A stretch of 64,000 bases of DNA. Origin: Agitococcus sp. (GTDB taxonomy: Bacteria > Pseudomonadota > Gammaproteobacteria > Pseudomonadales > Moraxellaceae). The notes below the pieces were generated by a model. It worked only from the letters and a program-made list of their open reading frames with translations. It did no database searches and was not told where the DNA came from. Of the stretch, positions 1 through 8,735 are shown piece after piece (position 1 is the stretch's first letter; each line of letters opens with the position of its first letter). The translations under genes and the position numbers were made by a program. The stretch is from assembly GCA_030646715.1 (NCBI GenBank), contig JAUSLJ010000008.1, positions 248,001-312,000 of the forward strand, written 5' to 3'.

Positions 1-918
1 AACAGCGGCTTGACGACCCATGAACAATGCACGGGCAGCAGGTAGGTTGCTTGATGCGCCATAGTCACTGAAACGAACAGCATTGCGATGTGAATGCAGC
101 ACGGTGTCGTTGATAAGGCCAAGGCCACCACGAAAAATCGGATTGTTGCGACCTTCAGCGGCAGCAGCAGCGGCTTGATATTTCGCCCAGCCGTTCGTGT
201 CTGCGTTACGCATATCGTATGCCTGATCCTCAGACATCACCATTACGTACTGCTTAGAAGCACCATTAGAGACAGGCACCATGTTTGCAGATTGAGGATT
301 ACGCGCCTGCATCATGCGGGCTTTGTTTACTGTGCGCTCAACAACAGCCGATGTCATCTTGTCGGAGCTGGTCAGCGTAGCTTTAGAGCCACCAACAACA
401 CCGTACAGGATATGGTCGGAGTCAGGAGCTTGCAGGGAGTTGTTTGCAAAACCAGCAAACGCAGTGCTTTCGATGAAGTCTTCATTGACACCGCGAGCAC
501 CAGACAAATACATGAAAATGTACTCATCCAGAATCTGGGCAAAGTAACCAGTGAGTTTTTCGCGAGCTACTTCACGTAGATCGTGCGCAGTACGTTGTTG
601 GGTCATTTGACCACCACACGATACCGCATGACGAACTTGGTCGATATTCACTTCATCGGAGAAGAAGCGAAGTTGCTCTTCTTTTCCTTCAACGCGATTA
701 TCGCCGTAGGTAGGTGCTTGACGTAAGCGGACAGAAAGGTCAAACGAAACACGGTCAGCAGCACCAGCTTCAAGATCAGTCTTGCGCTGGATGATGTTGT
801 TCATCCCTTTGCCAGTGAACTTTTCGAAATAGCTTTCGGTGTTTACGTCGTGAGAGAGTACGTCCGACCAGCGTTTTTGGGCTTTCGGATCGCCAAATGC
901 AATAGTAGTAGCAGGCAT
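1..918 (-). CDS. Major capsid protein, N4-gp56/DUF4043-like (3' end outside window)
   Basis: This is an open frame of 306 codons from an ATG at 918 that runs off the left edge. A GGAG about 8 nt upstream supports the start. The product begins MPATTIAFGDPKAQKRWSD and contains features I associate with the N4-gp56 (DUF4043) capsid family: an N-terminal FTGKG...IQRKTDLEAGAADRVSF segment, an LRQAPTYGD loop and an Ala-rich helix before GLGLIND. It follows portal, scaffold and a CsrA-like gene on the same strand, the usual place of the major capsid protein. It would form the icosahedral shell. The family call comes from recognition of motifs; the capsid role rests also on position. Confidence 0.8.
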   Translation of the reverse strand, partial: MPATTIAFGDPKAQKRWSDVLSHDVNTESYFEKFTGKGMNNIIQRKTDLEAGAADRVSFDLSVRLRQAPTYGDNRVEGKEEQLRFFSDEVNIDQVRHAVSCGGQMTQQRTAHDLREVAREKLTGYFAQILDEYIFMYLSGARGVNEDFIESTAFAGFANNSLQAPDSDHILYGVVGGSKATLTSSDKMTSAVVERTVNKARMMQARNPQSANMVPVSNGASKQYVMVMSEDQAYDMRNADTNGWAKYQAAAAAAEGRNNPIFRGGLGLINDTVLHSHRNAVRFSDYGASSNLPAARALFMGRQAAV

Positions 919-1007
919 AGCCAGGCTCCAGTGATGTTAAAATATAACCATCACTCGGCACTCCTGCGCTGAGGTAATTTGGATTATTGTACAGTTTTAA
1001 TGGAAAA

Positions 1008-1205
1008 TCAATCTACGTTTCTTGAAATTCCGTTTTTTGCTGAATCAACAGCGGTTGCAGCCGCCCCAAGTGGTAGCCGCTTGATCGGCACTGACTTGTC
1101 AGCATCAATCGAAAGCCTGATTGTTTGTCCAGACTTCTGATCAATGCGAACAATAGCCTCACCAATCCTGAGTAACTCTCCAGGTTTGAGATCAATATGC
1201 ATCAT
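1008..1205 (-). CDS. CsrA-like small protein in the capsid operon
   Basis: This 65-residue protein lies between the scaffold and capsid genes. Residues 8-42 follow the CsrA/RsmA pattern: GELLRIGEAIVRI corresponds to the GE.L.IGD.I.V first strands, then comes SGQTIRLSIDAD in place of the usual G.QVRIGI.AP, and VPIKR in place of V.V.R. CsrA proteins are dimeric RNA-binding beta-barrels that bind GGA motifs in mRNA leaders. The C-terminal tail (residues 43-65) is not CsrA-like. There are two adjacent ATGs (1205 and 1202) with a weak AAGAG upstream. It may regulate host or capsid translation, or use the fold for another purpose; only the resemblance is visible. Confidence 0.62.
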   Translation of the reverse strand: MMHIDLKPGELLRIGEAIVRIDQKSGQTIRLSIDADKSVPIKRLPLGAAATAVDSAKNGISRNVD

Positions 1206-1229
1206 GGGGCAGCATCTCTTTAGTTGTTA

Positions 1230-2153
1230 TTACGAAGCACCAGACAGATAAGCTTGACGATCATTCGAGGTCATTTTAGCAATGACTTGCGAACGCTCAT
1301 CAGGATCTTGAATTCGGTCAATGACCGCAAAACGCCCCTCACCTGCTTCGCTAATTTCAGCGGCAGGCACATGAGCCAGTGTAATTGGAGCATTGGGCTT
1401 CTTTGCTGGTGCTGATGGCTGTGCTGGCTTATCTGGCTGCTTAGCAGGCTGTTGTTGCTGCTGACTAAATGCTAAAGCCATGACAGGATCTTTAAGTACT
1501 TCGGCGTGGGCTTTTTCTAAAATTTCACGACCTGATAAGTTAGTATTTTCAGGAGATGAGGCAACTTTGCGTACCTCGGTATCCAGCATTTCCCAAGCAT
1601 ATTTGCTTTTTGCGTAAGGAGTGTCTGCCGTGAATTTATTTACCTCACTTAAAAACGCATTACGCTCCTGCTGAGCGGCCATTTCGAAGGCTATTTGCGC
1701 CTTCTGCACTTCGCCCTCGATCTTGCGCTCTTGCTTATTGAGCGCGTCAAGCTGCTCCATGTATTCACGAGAAGTTAAATCGCCATCATCAAACTTTGAT
1801 GCCAGATCCAGCTTTTGTGTGGTTATCTCAGCAAGCTGTGCATCAGCATCGGCTGGAGCAGTGGCCACCAATAACGGGTCTAGGCGTTTTTCAGTAGTGG
1901 TTGTTTCGGTGGTTTTGGCTTCGTCAGCTTTTGGCTGAGCTATTTCACTGCCAGTATCAACTACTGGTGTAGTAACTGCCGTTTCGGCGCCAGTTTCTGT
2001 TTTGGCTTCTACCGTGCTGGCGGTTGTAGCAGTATCGTCGCCTTCAAGCTCTGCCGCTCCCTCGATGGTGGATCCAGCACCAAAACTACCCCATGCAGGG
2101 ATAGCGGTTTCTGTAGCGGCAGTCGTGTCCTGTGGTTGATCTAGAGTTTGCAT
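1230..2153 (-). CDS. Putative scaffolding protein
   Basis: This is a 307-residue protein between portal and capsid genes. The first 90 residues are low-complexity and rich in Thr, Ala and Glu (runs such as TTETTTTEKR). Residues 105-165 are charged and predicted helical, of coiled-coil type (KLDLASKFDDGDLTSREYME, then LNKQERKIEGEVQKAQ). A QQQQQP linker precedes a basic, Pro-rich stretch and a short C-terminal domain (RFAVIDRIQDPDERSQVIAK). Acidic disordered N-terminus, helical middle and gene position all fit a phage scaffold that assists procapsid assembly. Sequence alone gives no firm family, so the function is inferred from context. Confidence 0.6.
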   Translation of the reverse strand: MQTLDQPQDTTAATETAIPAWGSFGAGSTIEGAAELEGDDTATTASTVEAKTETGAETAVTTPVVDTGSEIAQPKADEAKTTETTTTEKRLDPLLVATAPADADAQLAEITTQKLDLASKFDDGDLTSREYMEQLDALNKQERKIEGEVQKAQIAFEMAAQQERNAFLSEVNKFTADTPYAKSKYAWEMLDTEVRKVASSPENTNLSGREILEKAHAEVLKDPVMALAFSQQQQQPAKQPDKPAQPSAPAKKPNAPITLAHVPAAEISEAGEGRFAVIDRIQDPDERSQVIAKMTSNDRQAYLSGAS

Positions 2154-2164
2154 TGTTGCCTCGC

Positions 2165-4312
2165 TTATTGCGTTGTAGATTGGCTGTCTTGCCCAGCCTG
2201 TTTGAGAATGTGGTCAGCGATTGGTGCTGCTGCAGGTGCGGCAGCAATGGCTGTAGAGCCTTGAATAGCCTGTTGTTGTGCGCTGACGCGCTCTGATACG
2301 GTTTGAGCTTGTTTGAGAGCAGCTTCGTTCTGTGCGACGATGGCAGATGCTTCTTTTACCGCAGCTTCGGCCTCTGTTTTTCTCAAGTTTGCCTGCGCCA
2401 ATTTTTGCTGGAACATTTGCTGTTGAGCTTCAGCGTCCTGCGCCTGTAATTCTTCTTCACTTGGCTCAGTAGCATCAGGGTCAGATTGACCTGTCAGCTT
2501 ACGAATGCGCTTAACGATCTCGTCACGATTATGGATGTCCATGCTCTCGACGATTAGATCAAGCATAACTAACGCTAATTGAGGGTTGTACGGTGCGAGT
2601 TTGGCAATTATTTCGATTAGTTGGTCGGTCTGTGATTGGCGAACACTTGCACGGTAGTCAGCCTCAGACATGATAAAGTCTGCTTTTGTCCGCGTAATAT
2701 CATCATCTGGCAGACCAGAGTTAACTTCGACAAAATCCGCTTTGCCGCGCATATTTGTGATGCGGAATTGCTTTTGCTCAGTCATAAACTGCTCAATGAG
2801 CGAAAGCCAAATTTCCCCGTGGATTTGATCTGAAAACAGCAAATTATCAAAAAAATCACTGACAACTAGACTGCCTTGACTCTGCCGCCGCTCGATCGCA
2901 ACACCTGATACGGCGTTTGTTTTACGTGCCAACAGTTCATCAGTAACACCGCCGACTTGTTGAATCATCTGGATGCCCATCTGCATCAGGTTCAGGTGTG
3001 CATCAGCTAGAGCGCGATCTGTATCCAACTTAACATCTGAGCCACGCTTTTTGAGAATAATTCCGTCTGGCCTAGCTGCTTCAGACCGTGTTGTTTCCAA
3101 ATCTTTGAACGCATCGTCATCGGCAACGATTTTGTTTGTAGCCAGCACGAACTGAGCCTTTGCTGCCCGCTTATTGATGTCGTCCTGAATATCACGCAAT
3201 CCACGAATCATTCCGTAAGGTAGGCCATCGCGACCACGACGGTATCCCCAAACTGGGATAAATGGGAAACGGTTGTGACGATACGGCGACCTGCCAACAT
3301 GAAGCATATCTGTTGGTGTCATGATGCAATAGTGCATGACGTATGTTAGGCGTTCAGCTAGGCTTTCAATGTACTCTGTGTGCCTTTGGTCATTGCCATC
3401 ATAAATCTGACCTTTCCACGGGCCTTTTGTGATGCGCTTTTCACGACTCGGAACCTTGAACCATCCTTCAATCAGCCTGACACGGCGACGACGATGACTA
3501 ACCACTGCCCGATTGCCAGTTTGCTCTTCCAGTGAATACTCTGGAAAGTCCATTGCCTCATCACCGTTAACGTCCGATGACGATGTTAGTGAAAACCTAT
3601 TTGACTCAACGGCGGCGGATTCTATTTGTGCTTTGCGGTCTGGTAGTAATGCGGTAGCAGCATCTACGTCAACCCATTTGTTGCGGAACTGATACCTTGC
3701 ATCGGACAAGTCAGCATCAGTAGCTGATGAATCCCATAGCATATTGCGCCATGACTCATAGCGGCCATAAATCATTTCTTCGCTGTCGGCTTCGTCTTGA
3801 ATGCCGACCTCTCTCCAGCCAATACCTACTACTACCGAGTCTTTGAATGCGCGTGAGCGTGAAAATGGCAGACGATTTATATCGTTTAGATACTTGAGTA
3901 GAGATGACTTTCTTTCAGCCGCTGTGCCGTCTTCTTTGCGTCTTGGCAACACCTTAAAGTCAGTTCTTGCCTGCTTTTCTGTGCCGAGAACCCAGCGTAC
4001 TGACGTAGCTGTCACGTTGTAAACTAATGGAGCTTGGCCGCGCTGACGCAGAATTGCAGCCGATTCCTCGTCCCACTGAATGCTATCGAAATAATCTTCG
4101 TCAATTGCCATTTCGTAGCGATTAGGGGCTTGGCGATCCAGTTCTTGACGGTAATAACTGATTAACTTTCCGTGCAGTGCGATGTTTTCTTCGCTATCCA
4201 TTGGATGCGGTTTGATACTTACAACAGTAGCTGGCCCATCATGATCGAAAATGTCAGCACCCTTCTTGTTTTTAACCAAGTGGGTACTTGATTCGTTTTC
4301 CAAATCAAACAT
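2165..4312 (-). CDS. Portal protein, P22 gp1-like
   Basis: This is a 715-residue protein, close in length to the P22 portal (725 residues). Around residues 75-135 it has DSIQWDEESAAILRQRGQAP followed by a conserved YNVTATSVRWVLG helix. The middle carries RFPFIPVWGYRRGRDGLPYG and the DIQDDINKRAAKAQFVLA stem-type segment. The C-terminal 100 residues are Gln/Ala-rich coiled coil, as in the P22 barrel. It forms the dodecameric DNA-entry ring of the head and docks the terminase. Its start overlaps the stop of the 4312-4752 gene by one base, indicating translational coupling in the packaging operon. Confidence 0.88.
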   Translation of the reverse strand: MFDLENESSTHLVKNKKGADIFDHDGPATVVSIKPHPMDSEENIALHGKLISYYRQELDRQAPNRYEMAIDEDYFDSIQWDEESAAILRQRGQAPLVYNVTATSVRWVLGTEKQARTDFKVLPRRKEDGTAAERKSSLLKYLNDINRLPFSRSRAFKDSVVVGIGWREVGIQDEADSEEMIYGRYESWRNMLWDSSATDADLSDARYQFRNKWVDVDAATALLPDRKAQIESAAVESNRFSLTSSSDVNGDEAMDFPEYSLEEQTGNRAVVSHRRRRVRLIEGWFKVPSREKRITKGPWKGQIYDGNDQRHTEYIESLAERLTYVMHYCIMTPTDMLHVGRSPYRHNRFPFIPVWGYRRGRDGLPYGMIRGLRDIQDDINKRAAKAQFVLATNKIVADDDAFKDLETTRSEAARPDGIILKKRGSDVKLDTDRALADAHLNLMQMGIQMIQQVGGVTDELLARKTNAVSGVAIERRQSQGSLVVSDFFDNLLFSDQIHGEIWLSLIEQFMTEQKQFRITNMRGKADFVEVNSGLPDDDITRTKADFIMSEADYRASVRQSQTDQLIEIIAKLAPYNPQLALVMLDLIVESMDIHNRDEIVKRIRKLTGQSDPDATEPSEEELQAQDAEAQQQMFQQKLAQANLRKTEAEAAVKEASAIVAQNEAALKQAQTVSERVSAQQQAIQGSTAIAAAPAAAPIADHILKQAGQDSQSTTQ

Positions 4313-4752
4313 TACTCTATTACCTCAACTGTCTTTTTACAGCCATCAATCACGATGTCAGCGTCAGCAACTACTCGACGCGCACGATAATCAGGAGGCA
4401 TGGAATACAAATCGGTCAAACTGTCGTTAATCAAGTCCGTCAACTCGACCACTGTTTGAAAATTATCTCGTTTAAAACCAGTAGCGAATTCACGTACCTG
4501 CTGAGCCACGGCCAATGGCGGAGCAAATGCCATCTGCGAATATTTATAAGCAGCACTTAGAGGAATAACGGCGGGCTTGCCATCGAACATATTTGCAAGA
4601 GTAATAACTAGGCATGGCTCAGTTTTACCGTCGCCATAGCGGTACCACGTACCAAACACGGCAAAATCACCGACACGACGGCGGAAATGTGTCTCTGCCA
4701 AATTGATACAGGGCTGCCGATCAAGAGCAACTGGGGTCAGACCACTTTCCAT
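4312..4752 (-). CDS. Conserved phage protein of unknown function between terminase and portal
   Basis: This 146-residue protein has no motif I recognise. It begins MESGLTPVALDRQPCINLAE and contains the hydrophilic segment VGDFAVFGTWYRYGDGKTEP. The ATG at 4752 overlaps the end of terL by 16 bases, and its stop overlaps the portal start by one base, so it is translated with the packaging genes. A role in packaging or head completion is possible but is inferred only from this position. Confidence 0.7.
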   Translation of the reverse strand: MESGLTPVALDRQPCINLAETHFRRRVGDFAVFGTWYRYGDGKTEPCLVITLANMFDGKPAVIPLSAAYKYSQMAFAPPLAVAQQVREFATGFKRDNFQTVVELTDLINDSLTDLYSMPPDYRARRVVADADIVIDGCKKTVEVIE

Positions 4753-6329
4753 GAGTAGTTCCTTGCGGGTGTTTTTGATTGGTTGTTTGTCGGCTCATAG
4801 CCTTGGGCATGCTGTCTTAGAGCATCTGCTGCTTCACTATGCCCACCGCTTTTGTCTGGTTCATCAGACCAACGAGCTTGCCTTGTGCTCCAGATCTTCT
4901 TGTATGACTCAAGATGCACAATCCCATCCTTGCAGTTTTCTTCGTCAAACCAGTACGACGCAAAAGAATCTCTAGTTTTCTGAATGCCCCAATTGATGTC
5001 CTGAACACGGTCAACGGTTTCAAACTGGTGACCAGGCATTAAATCCTCAAGCATCTGCCTTGGGCTTTCGTTGCGGTTTTTACCCTGTCTAATGTGGTCG
5101 GCATCGTGCGGTAGATAGTGCTTATGGAAAACAACGCCTAGGCTGAATAGCCACTGCACGTAGTAGCCGTATGCTTCACCCCAGCCTTCCTTGAACCTAA
5201 CAAAATTGTTTTGCTGGCCGACTCGTTGGTGAACCCATATCGCCGTACCATCACTTGAGCCAATATCCCAAAACGTATTGCATGGCACATTAGGCAGCAG
5301 CGGAACAGCACCAATACGCCCCTGCTTGCGTGCAATAGAAATCTGATCTGTGAAGTAGCAACCTTGGGTAGACACTTGGAACGCCTCGTCGGGGAATGAT
5401 GGGTACTCTTGCCACATCTTTTCTTCTGATCCAGAGAAGTCCGCATCCCTAGTGGCCACATACCAAGCACGTTGTCGCTCAGTCAGAATTGTTCCAACCT
5501 TCGCCTCAACCATTGTGAAATATTTTCTATCTGCATCGGTCATCAAGACACCTTTCGTGTCTAACTGATAATCCAATTCATCCCACCAAGGGTAAAAGTG
5601 GAATCGATAGTCACGGACGGTAAGCTCTTTGCCTGCTTCGTCCTGCGCTTTAGCTCGCATTGTTATGTCATGGAAGTCGCCGCCACGCCCTTCTGCTGTC
5701 GATTCAATGACCAATATCCCTGATAGTGGTACTGCTGGGATTGAACCAGTTATGACCTCTTTTGCTTTATCAGGGTATTTGGCGCAGATTTTCCCAAATT
5801 CTGAAATATGTAGCCGATGTATCATGCCAGAGCGCATTGAAGTTGCGACGCGAATAGAGCTGTTGTTGTGAGCAAGCCGCAACTCTTTCGCGCTATTGTT
5901 TTTAAGCGGCATATTTTTACGAATATTTTCTGGCAAGTTTTCGTATGCGAATTTCACTTTGTCTTTGAAAATTGCCTCAGCAGCCTCTCTATCCTGAGCG
6001 ATAATGCCGCACCGCATATTTGCATTGAATAACGCTGTATCTAGCCACAAGATACAGATCATTGTCGTGAAGCCCAATTGCCTAGCCTTCAGAATGAGAT
6101 TTCGATGCCATAGGCTAACTAACAGTCTGCGCTGTGCCCGATTAGGCTTAAACGGCAAAACCAAGCCATCATCACCATCCTTCCCTTTGATGATGATCTT
6201 GTATAAAGCCCCTGAGCAAATACGCCAAAGAGGGTCACTTAAACACTTTTTTAATTCTTCTTCATTTTTTGGTCGAAAATTAAAACTAATACCTCCGTCT
6301 TTACGCAGAGGTATATTAGTTTTCGTCAT
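4737..6329 (-). CDS. terL: Terminase large subunit
   Basis: This 530-residue packaging motor has an N-terminal ATPase and a C-terminal RNase H-like nuclease. PNRAQRRLL (adenine-binding region) precedes NLILKARQLGFTTM, a deviant Walker A with the lysine/arginine arrangement typical of terminases. GILVIESTAEG is the Walker B with the catalytic glutamate. The nuclease starts near TFWDIGSSDGTAIW, with the first metal-binding aspartate, and DADHIRQGKNRNE lies downstream. It would translocate DNA into the prohead through the portal and cut concatemers. It overlaps the small subunit by 14 bases. Confidence 0.93.
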   Translation of the reverse strand: MTKTNIPLRKDGGISFNFRPKNEEELKKCLSDPLWRICSGALYKIIIKGKDGDDGLVLPFKPNRAQRRLLVSLWHRNLILKARQLGFTTMICILWLDTALFNANMRCGIIAQDREAAEAIFKDKVKFAYENLPENIRKNMPLKNNSAKELRLAHNNSSIRVATSMRSGMIHRLHISEFGKICAKYPDKAKEVITGSIPAVPLSGILVIESTAEGRGGDFHDITMRAKAQDEAGKELTVRDYRFHFYPWWDELDYQLDTKGVLMTDADRKYFTMVEAKVGTILTERQRAWYVATRDADFSGSEEKMWQEYPSFPDEAFQVSTQGCYFTDQISIARKQGRIGAVPLLPNVPCNTFWDIGSSDGTAIWVHQRVGQQNNFVRFKEGWGEAYGYYVQWLFSLGVVFHKHYLPHDADHIRQGKNRNESPRQMLEDLMPGHQFETVDRVQDINWGIQKTRDSFASYWFDEENCKDGIVHLESYKKIWSTRQARWSDEPDKSGGHSEAADALRQHAQGYEPTNNQSKTPARNYSWKVV

Positions 6330-7143
6330 CTAAATCGCTTTCACTCGATGGTGATTTTGTTATGGAAACCGATGCTCCGCTAATTTCAGACAGGAACATT
6401 GATAGTGGATTTTCTTTATCTCCACCCAAAATCTTTTTATCCATATTTAAATAAGCGGCAACTCTATCTAAGGCGTGCATTTGGTCGTGCGTTTTAATCT
6501 CAAGCCCTTGGGCTGACACTTTGACACCCGCATACAGTAAGGATGCCCCACCCTGCAAATGACGAGTGTCTGCAATAAATACACTTTCATTGCCTTTGCC
6601 TTTGCATTTCGGGCATTTAGCGTGTGGGCTTAAACTCGGATCAAAGCCATACCCACCGAGATCATGCGGTGGAGGCATATCAACCACAAGCATTGGCTGG
6701 CCTTTTTTGCGATTGCTGTTTTTACGTTCAGCTTCGTCTTTTAATTCGTGGTGCTCTTCTTCCGCGTGGAAAAACTCATTTTCATCAATCCATTGGTATT
6801 GATGGTTTTCACCATAACAATATCGGCAGCATTCCCGACGATATTGCATTAAATCATTTGGGTTTGCCGTGGCTATTTGCCAATAACGATCTAAAACCTT
6901 CTCGACAGTTATTTCGTTGGCTTTGCAAGCTTTTTCTTGCAAATCCTTTACCCTCTGCAAAACCTCTGTATTGGCCGCAAGTTTAGAAGCGTTGTCCCAA
7001 ACAGACTTATCGTTCCACTTTAGAGACCTTGGGTATGCCTTACGGTACGCATCGGACTGACTTGCTCCACTGGCCAATTCCGTAGCAAAAACTTCCCAAG
7101 CAGCCGTCAGCCCATACTTATTTTTTTTGGCTGAGCCAGACAT
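6316..7143 (-). CDS. terS: Terminase small subunit with a zinc-binding insert
   Basis: The N-terminal part (residues 9-75: WEVFATELASGASQSDAYRK, then WDNASKLAANTEVLQRV) is the helix-turn-helix DNA-recognition region of terminase small subunits of the Terminase_2 type. The middle holds two Cys clusters, CCRYCYG and CPKCKGKG, which probably bind a zinc ion. The C-terminus (HDQMHALDRVAAYLNMDKKI) is the usual oligomerisation/TerL contact helix. The protein would recognise the pac or cos site. I chose the ATG at 7143; a TTG two codons earlier is also open. The 275-residue length is larger than minimal TerS proteins because of the Cys-containing insert. Confidence 0.88.
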   Translation of the reverse strand: MSGSAKKNKYGLTAAWEVFATELASGASQSDAYRKAYPRSLKWNDKSVWDNASKLAANTEVLQRVKDLQEKACKANEITVEKVLDRYWQIATANPNDLMQYRRECCRYCYGENHQYQWIDENEFFHAEEEHHELKDEAERKNSNRKKGQPMLVVDMPPPHDLGGYGFDPSLSPHAKCPKCKGKGNESVFIADTRHLQGGASLLYAGVKVSAQGLEIKTHDQMHALDRVAAYLNMDKKILGGDKENPLSMFLSEISGASVSITKSPSSESDLDDEN

Positions 7144-7145
7144 AT

Positions 7146-7469
7146 TCAAATCGCTCGGCGGTTAAACTGCGAACTATTGTTGTTTAGGATGCGTCGTTTA
7201 TGTTTCGGCAATGGCAAACACCTAGCCACATTTCCCTTGTGAGCAAAAATAGCAAATGCCATTCCAATGCTGATAATCAACTGAGGTACAGTCACGCACT
7301 GCTCAAAACCCAGCAAACACAGCATTGCCTCACCACCAGTAGCAAACACCAATATTGCCGCAAACATGCTCATTACTGGCTTATACCGTGCGCCATTGCG
7401 TTTGTATGTGACGATGCGGAGAAATACGGCGGCACAAATTAGGCCGTTAATAATGGCTATTGTGTTCAT
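7146..7469 (-). CDS. Holin-like three-helix membrane protein (Phage_holin_3 type)
   Basis: This 107-residue protein has three hydrophobic segments at about residues 2-20 (IAIINGLICAAVFLRIV), 30-52 (PVMSMFAAILVFATGGEAML) and 60-77 (TVPQLIISIGMAFAIF), followed by a basic tail (PKHKRRIL). The pattern matches the putative 3-TM holins found next to terminase genes. It would form lesions in the inner membrane at lysis. Its ATG overlaps the end of the upstream holin by four bases, so the two are coupled. It could also be an antiholin partner of that protein. Confidence 0.72.
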   Translation of the reverse strand: MNTIAIINGLICAAVFLRIVTYKRNGARYKPVMSMFAAILVFATGGEAMLCLLGFEQCVTVPQLIISIGMAFAIFAHKGNVARCLPLPKHKRRILNNNSSQFNRRAI

Positions 7470-7846
7470 TTGCGTAACGCCTGCAAAATATCGATTATTG
7501 CTGATAGCGCCTTGCCTGAACGTCCTTTTTCGATTAGTCCGTTAAGTACTGCGATGCAAAGCACGCCGTTAATAATTGCGGCGACCGTTACAGACGTGAG
7601 GGCCAACAAGCCCGCCGTCCAAGGTGCTGATAAGTAGCTGATGACCGTTCCTGCAAGCAAATAGCCTAGGCGCATGATCCAGTGGTATTCCTTTGCGCTC
7701 ATCACGAACACAACCGAACCAGCGAACGCACCTAAGAGCACGGCGACATCTATCTGTCCTATCGCTGCCGCAATCGTTACTGCTGACAAACCAGCCACAC
7801 TCACCGCATTACCAGTTGCTGTTGCGCCAGTTGCCTCAATAGTCAT
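7466..7846 (-). CDS. Phage holin, LydA/holin superfamily III-like
   Basis: This 126-residue hydrophobic protein has four candidate membrane segments: VAGLSAVTIAAAIG, VAVLLGAFAGSVVFVMS, IMRLGYLLAGTVISYLS and GLLALTSVTVAAIINGVL. The motif GAFAGSVVFVMSAKEY is typical of the LydA-like holin group. It is the first gene after the tandem terminators at 7863-7936, so it probably begins the late transcript. No endolysin or spanin gene lies beside it in the window, which is unusual for a lysis module. Confidence 0.72.
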   Translation of the reverse strand: MTIEATGATATGNAVSVAGLSAVTIAAAIGQIDVAVLLGAFAGSVVFVMSAKEYHWIMRLGYLLAGTVISYLSAPWTAGLLALTSVTVAAIINGVLCIAVLNGLIEKGRSGKALSAIIDILQALRK

Positions 7847-7907
7847 AGCGACTCACAAATAAAAAAGCCCAGCAGCTAACAAACCAGGCAAAACAGGAAT
7901 TTTGAGC

Positions 7908-7936
7908 AATAAAAAACCCGCCTTTTGAGCGGGTTT
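7908..7936 (-). terminator. Rho-independent terminator between cassette array and holin genes
   Basis: On the minus strand an 8-bp perfect stem (AAACCCGC / GCGGGTTT) with a 7-nt loop is followed by six T residues. A second, weaker GC hairpin with a T6 tail follows at about 7863-7895. Two terminators in tandem just upstream of the lysis genes recall lambda tR', the target of a Q-type antiterminator. No gene lies in 7847-8078 other than these elements. Confidence 0.85.
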
Positions 7937-8078
7937 GATAGTGATTTTTTGATAACTTGCTGCTAGCCAATAGAATGACCATCATAGAATAAATATAGTG
8001 CCATCGTGCCAAAATGTCAATTGATTAAAAAATAGGTGTACTTATTTAATAATCTGCAATTAAAACAGATGGTTGCAT

Positions 8079-8129
8079 ATTAAACTCCGTGTTATACACC
8101 GATGCTAGGTGTCTAATACCGAGTTAGGC
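8079..8129 (+). repeat. Divergent attC-like site A (left end of the array)
   Basis: A 51-bp imperfect palindrome ends in GTTAGGC (8123-8129), a perfect GTTRRRY core. Its other end reads ATTAAAC, which keeps AAC but breaks the RYYY part. The arms (AACTCCGTGTTATACACC against GGTGTCTAATACCGAGTT) pair over most of 18 bp around a short loop. It follows the stop of the last cassette gene by four bases. It is shorter than its neighbours and lacks their shared arm sequence, so it may be of a different lineage or a decayed end site. Confidence 0.55.
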
Positions 8130-8133
8130 AGTC

Positions 8134-8325
8134 CTATTTTGCTACTCTGCTGCTTAACTCTTTTTTTAATGCCTTTTCTCGTGAATCAATCTCATTAATC
8201 TCTTTTTGAATCTTTGCAATATCTTCACGCAGTTTGTCTTTTACGTCTCCGCATTTTATAATTCCGCGTTTTAGTGTTTCAGCATCACCTGATTTAATTG
8301 CCTTGTTGAAATCGTAGTAATCCAT
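8134..8325 (-). CDS. Cassette gene 7: small coiled-coil protein
   Basis: This 63-residue protein (MDYYDFNKAIKSGDAETLKR...) has a strongly charged C-terminal half (KDKLREDIAKIQKEINEIDS) that should form a coiled coil. A GAGGAA ribosome site stands 5 nt before the ATG at 8325. The TAG stop lies four bases from the core heptamer of site A, and the start lies 19 bases from the heptamer of site B. I do not recognise the family. Confidence 0.7.
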   Translation of the reverse strand: MDYYDFNKAIKSGDAETLKRGIIKCGDVKDKLREDIAKIQKEINEIDSREKALKKELSSRVAK

Positions 8326-8344
8326 GATATTCCTCGCTAAAAGT

Positions 8345-8441
8345 GCCTAACTCTGCATTAAACCGACAAATACCCAGCCGATTATTTCGTAATTTAGAAA
8401 GCCGCTAAGGGTATTTGCGGCTTATGCGTTGGTAGTTAGGT
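8345..8441 (+). repeat. attC site B
   Basis: This 97-bp element is bounded by GCCTAAC (8345-8351) and GTTAGGT (8435-8441). The left arm continues TCTGCATTAAACCGACAAAT and the right arm reads GGGTATTTGCGGCTTATGCG, so the outer parts pair after the heptamers. The right arm contains GCGGCTTA, the attC right-hand (L') consensus, on the plus strand. The TAA stop of the neighbouring minus-strand gene lies inside GTTAGGT. Confidence 0.85.
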
Positions 8442-8711
8442 TTTACCTGCCATCCCAAAAACCCTATCTATTAACGCATCATCAAAAACAGTGCCTTCGA
8501 CAGCATAAAAAACGACACGCTTTAAATTGTCGCTATTAGCAACAAATGATTTTTTATAAACCTGTGTTTTGTATTCAACAGGTATTGGCGGTTTGTTATC
8601 AACAAAACTATTGGTAAGCGGTGGAAATATTTTGTGTAAAAACTCAGGCTCACCGTGAGTCTCTACAAATTTCCCGTCTAATTCACCGCCGATAAAAAGA
8701 TATTTTTTCAT
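8436..8711 (-). CDS. Cassette gene 6: small protein of unknown function
   Basis: The product is 91 residues from the ATG at 8711 (a GTG one codon earlier is also possible). It starts MKKYLFIGGELDGKFVETHG and includes YKTQVYKKSFVANSDNLKR. The opening motif, a beta strand followed by GGELDGK, is common in small phage proteins of unknown function. The TAA stop is embedded in the site B heptamer, as in canonical cassettes. Confidence 0.72.
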   Translation of the reverse strand: MKKYLFIGGELDGKFVETHGEPEFLHKIFPPLTNSFVDNKPPIPVEYKTQVYKKSFVANSDNLKRVVFYAVEGTVFDDALIDRVFGMAGKT

Positions 8712-8735
8712 CACTAAATCCCATAAATTTAAAAA

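Noticed and set aside
94-579. Plus-strand 161-codon frame at the left edge
   Set aside because: It is the reverse shadow of the major capsid gene, which has a good start and conserved sequence.
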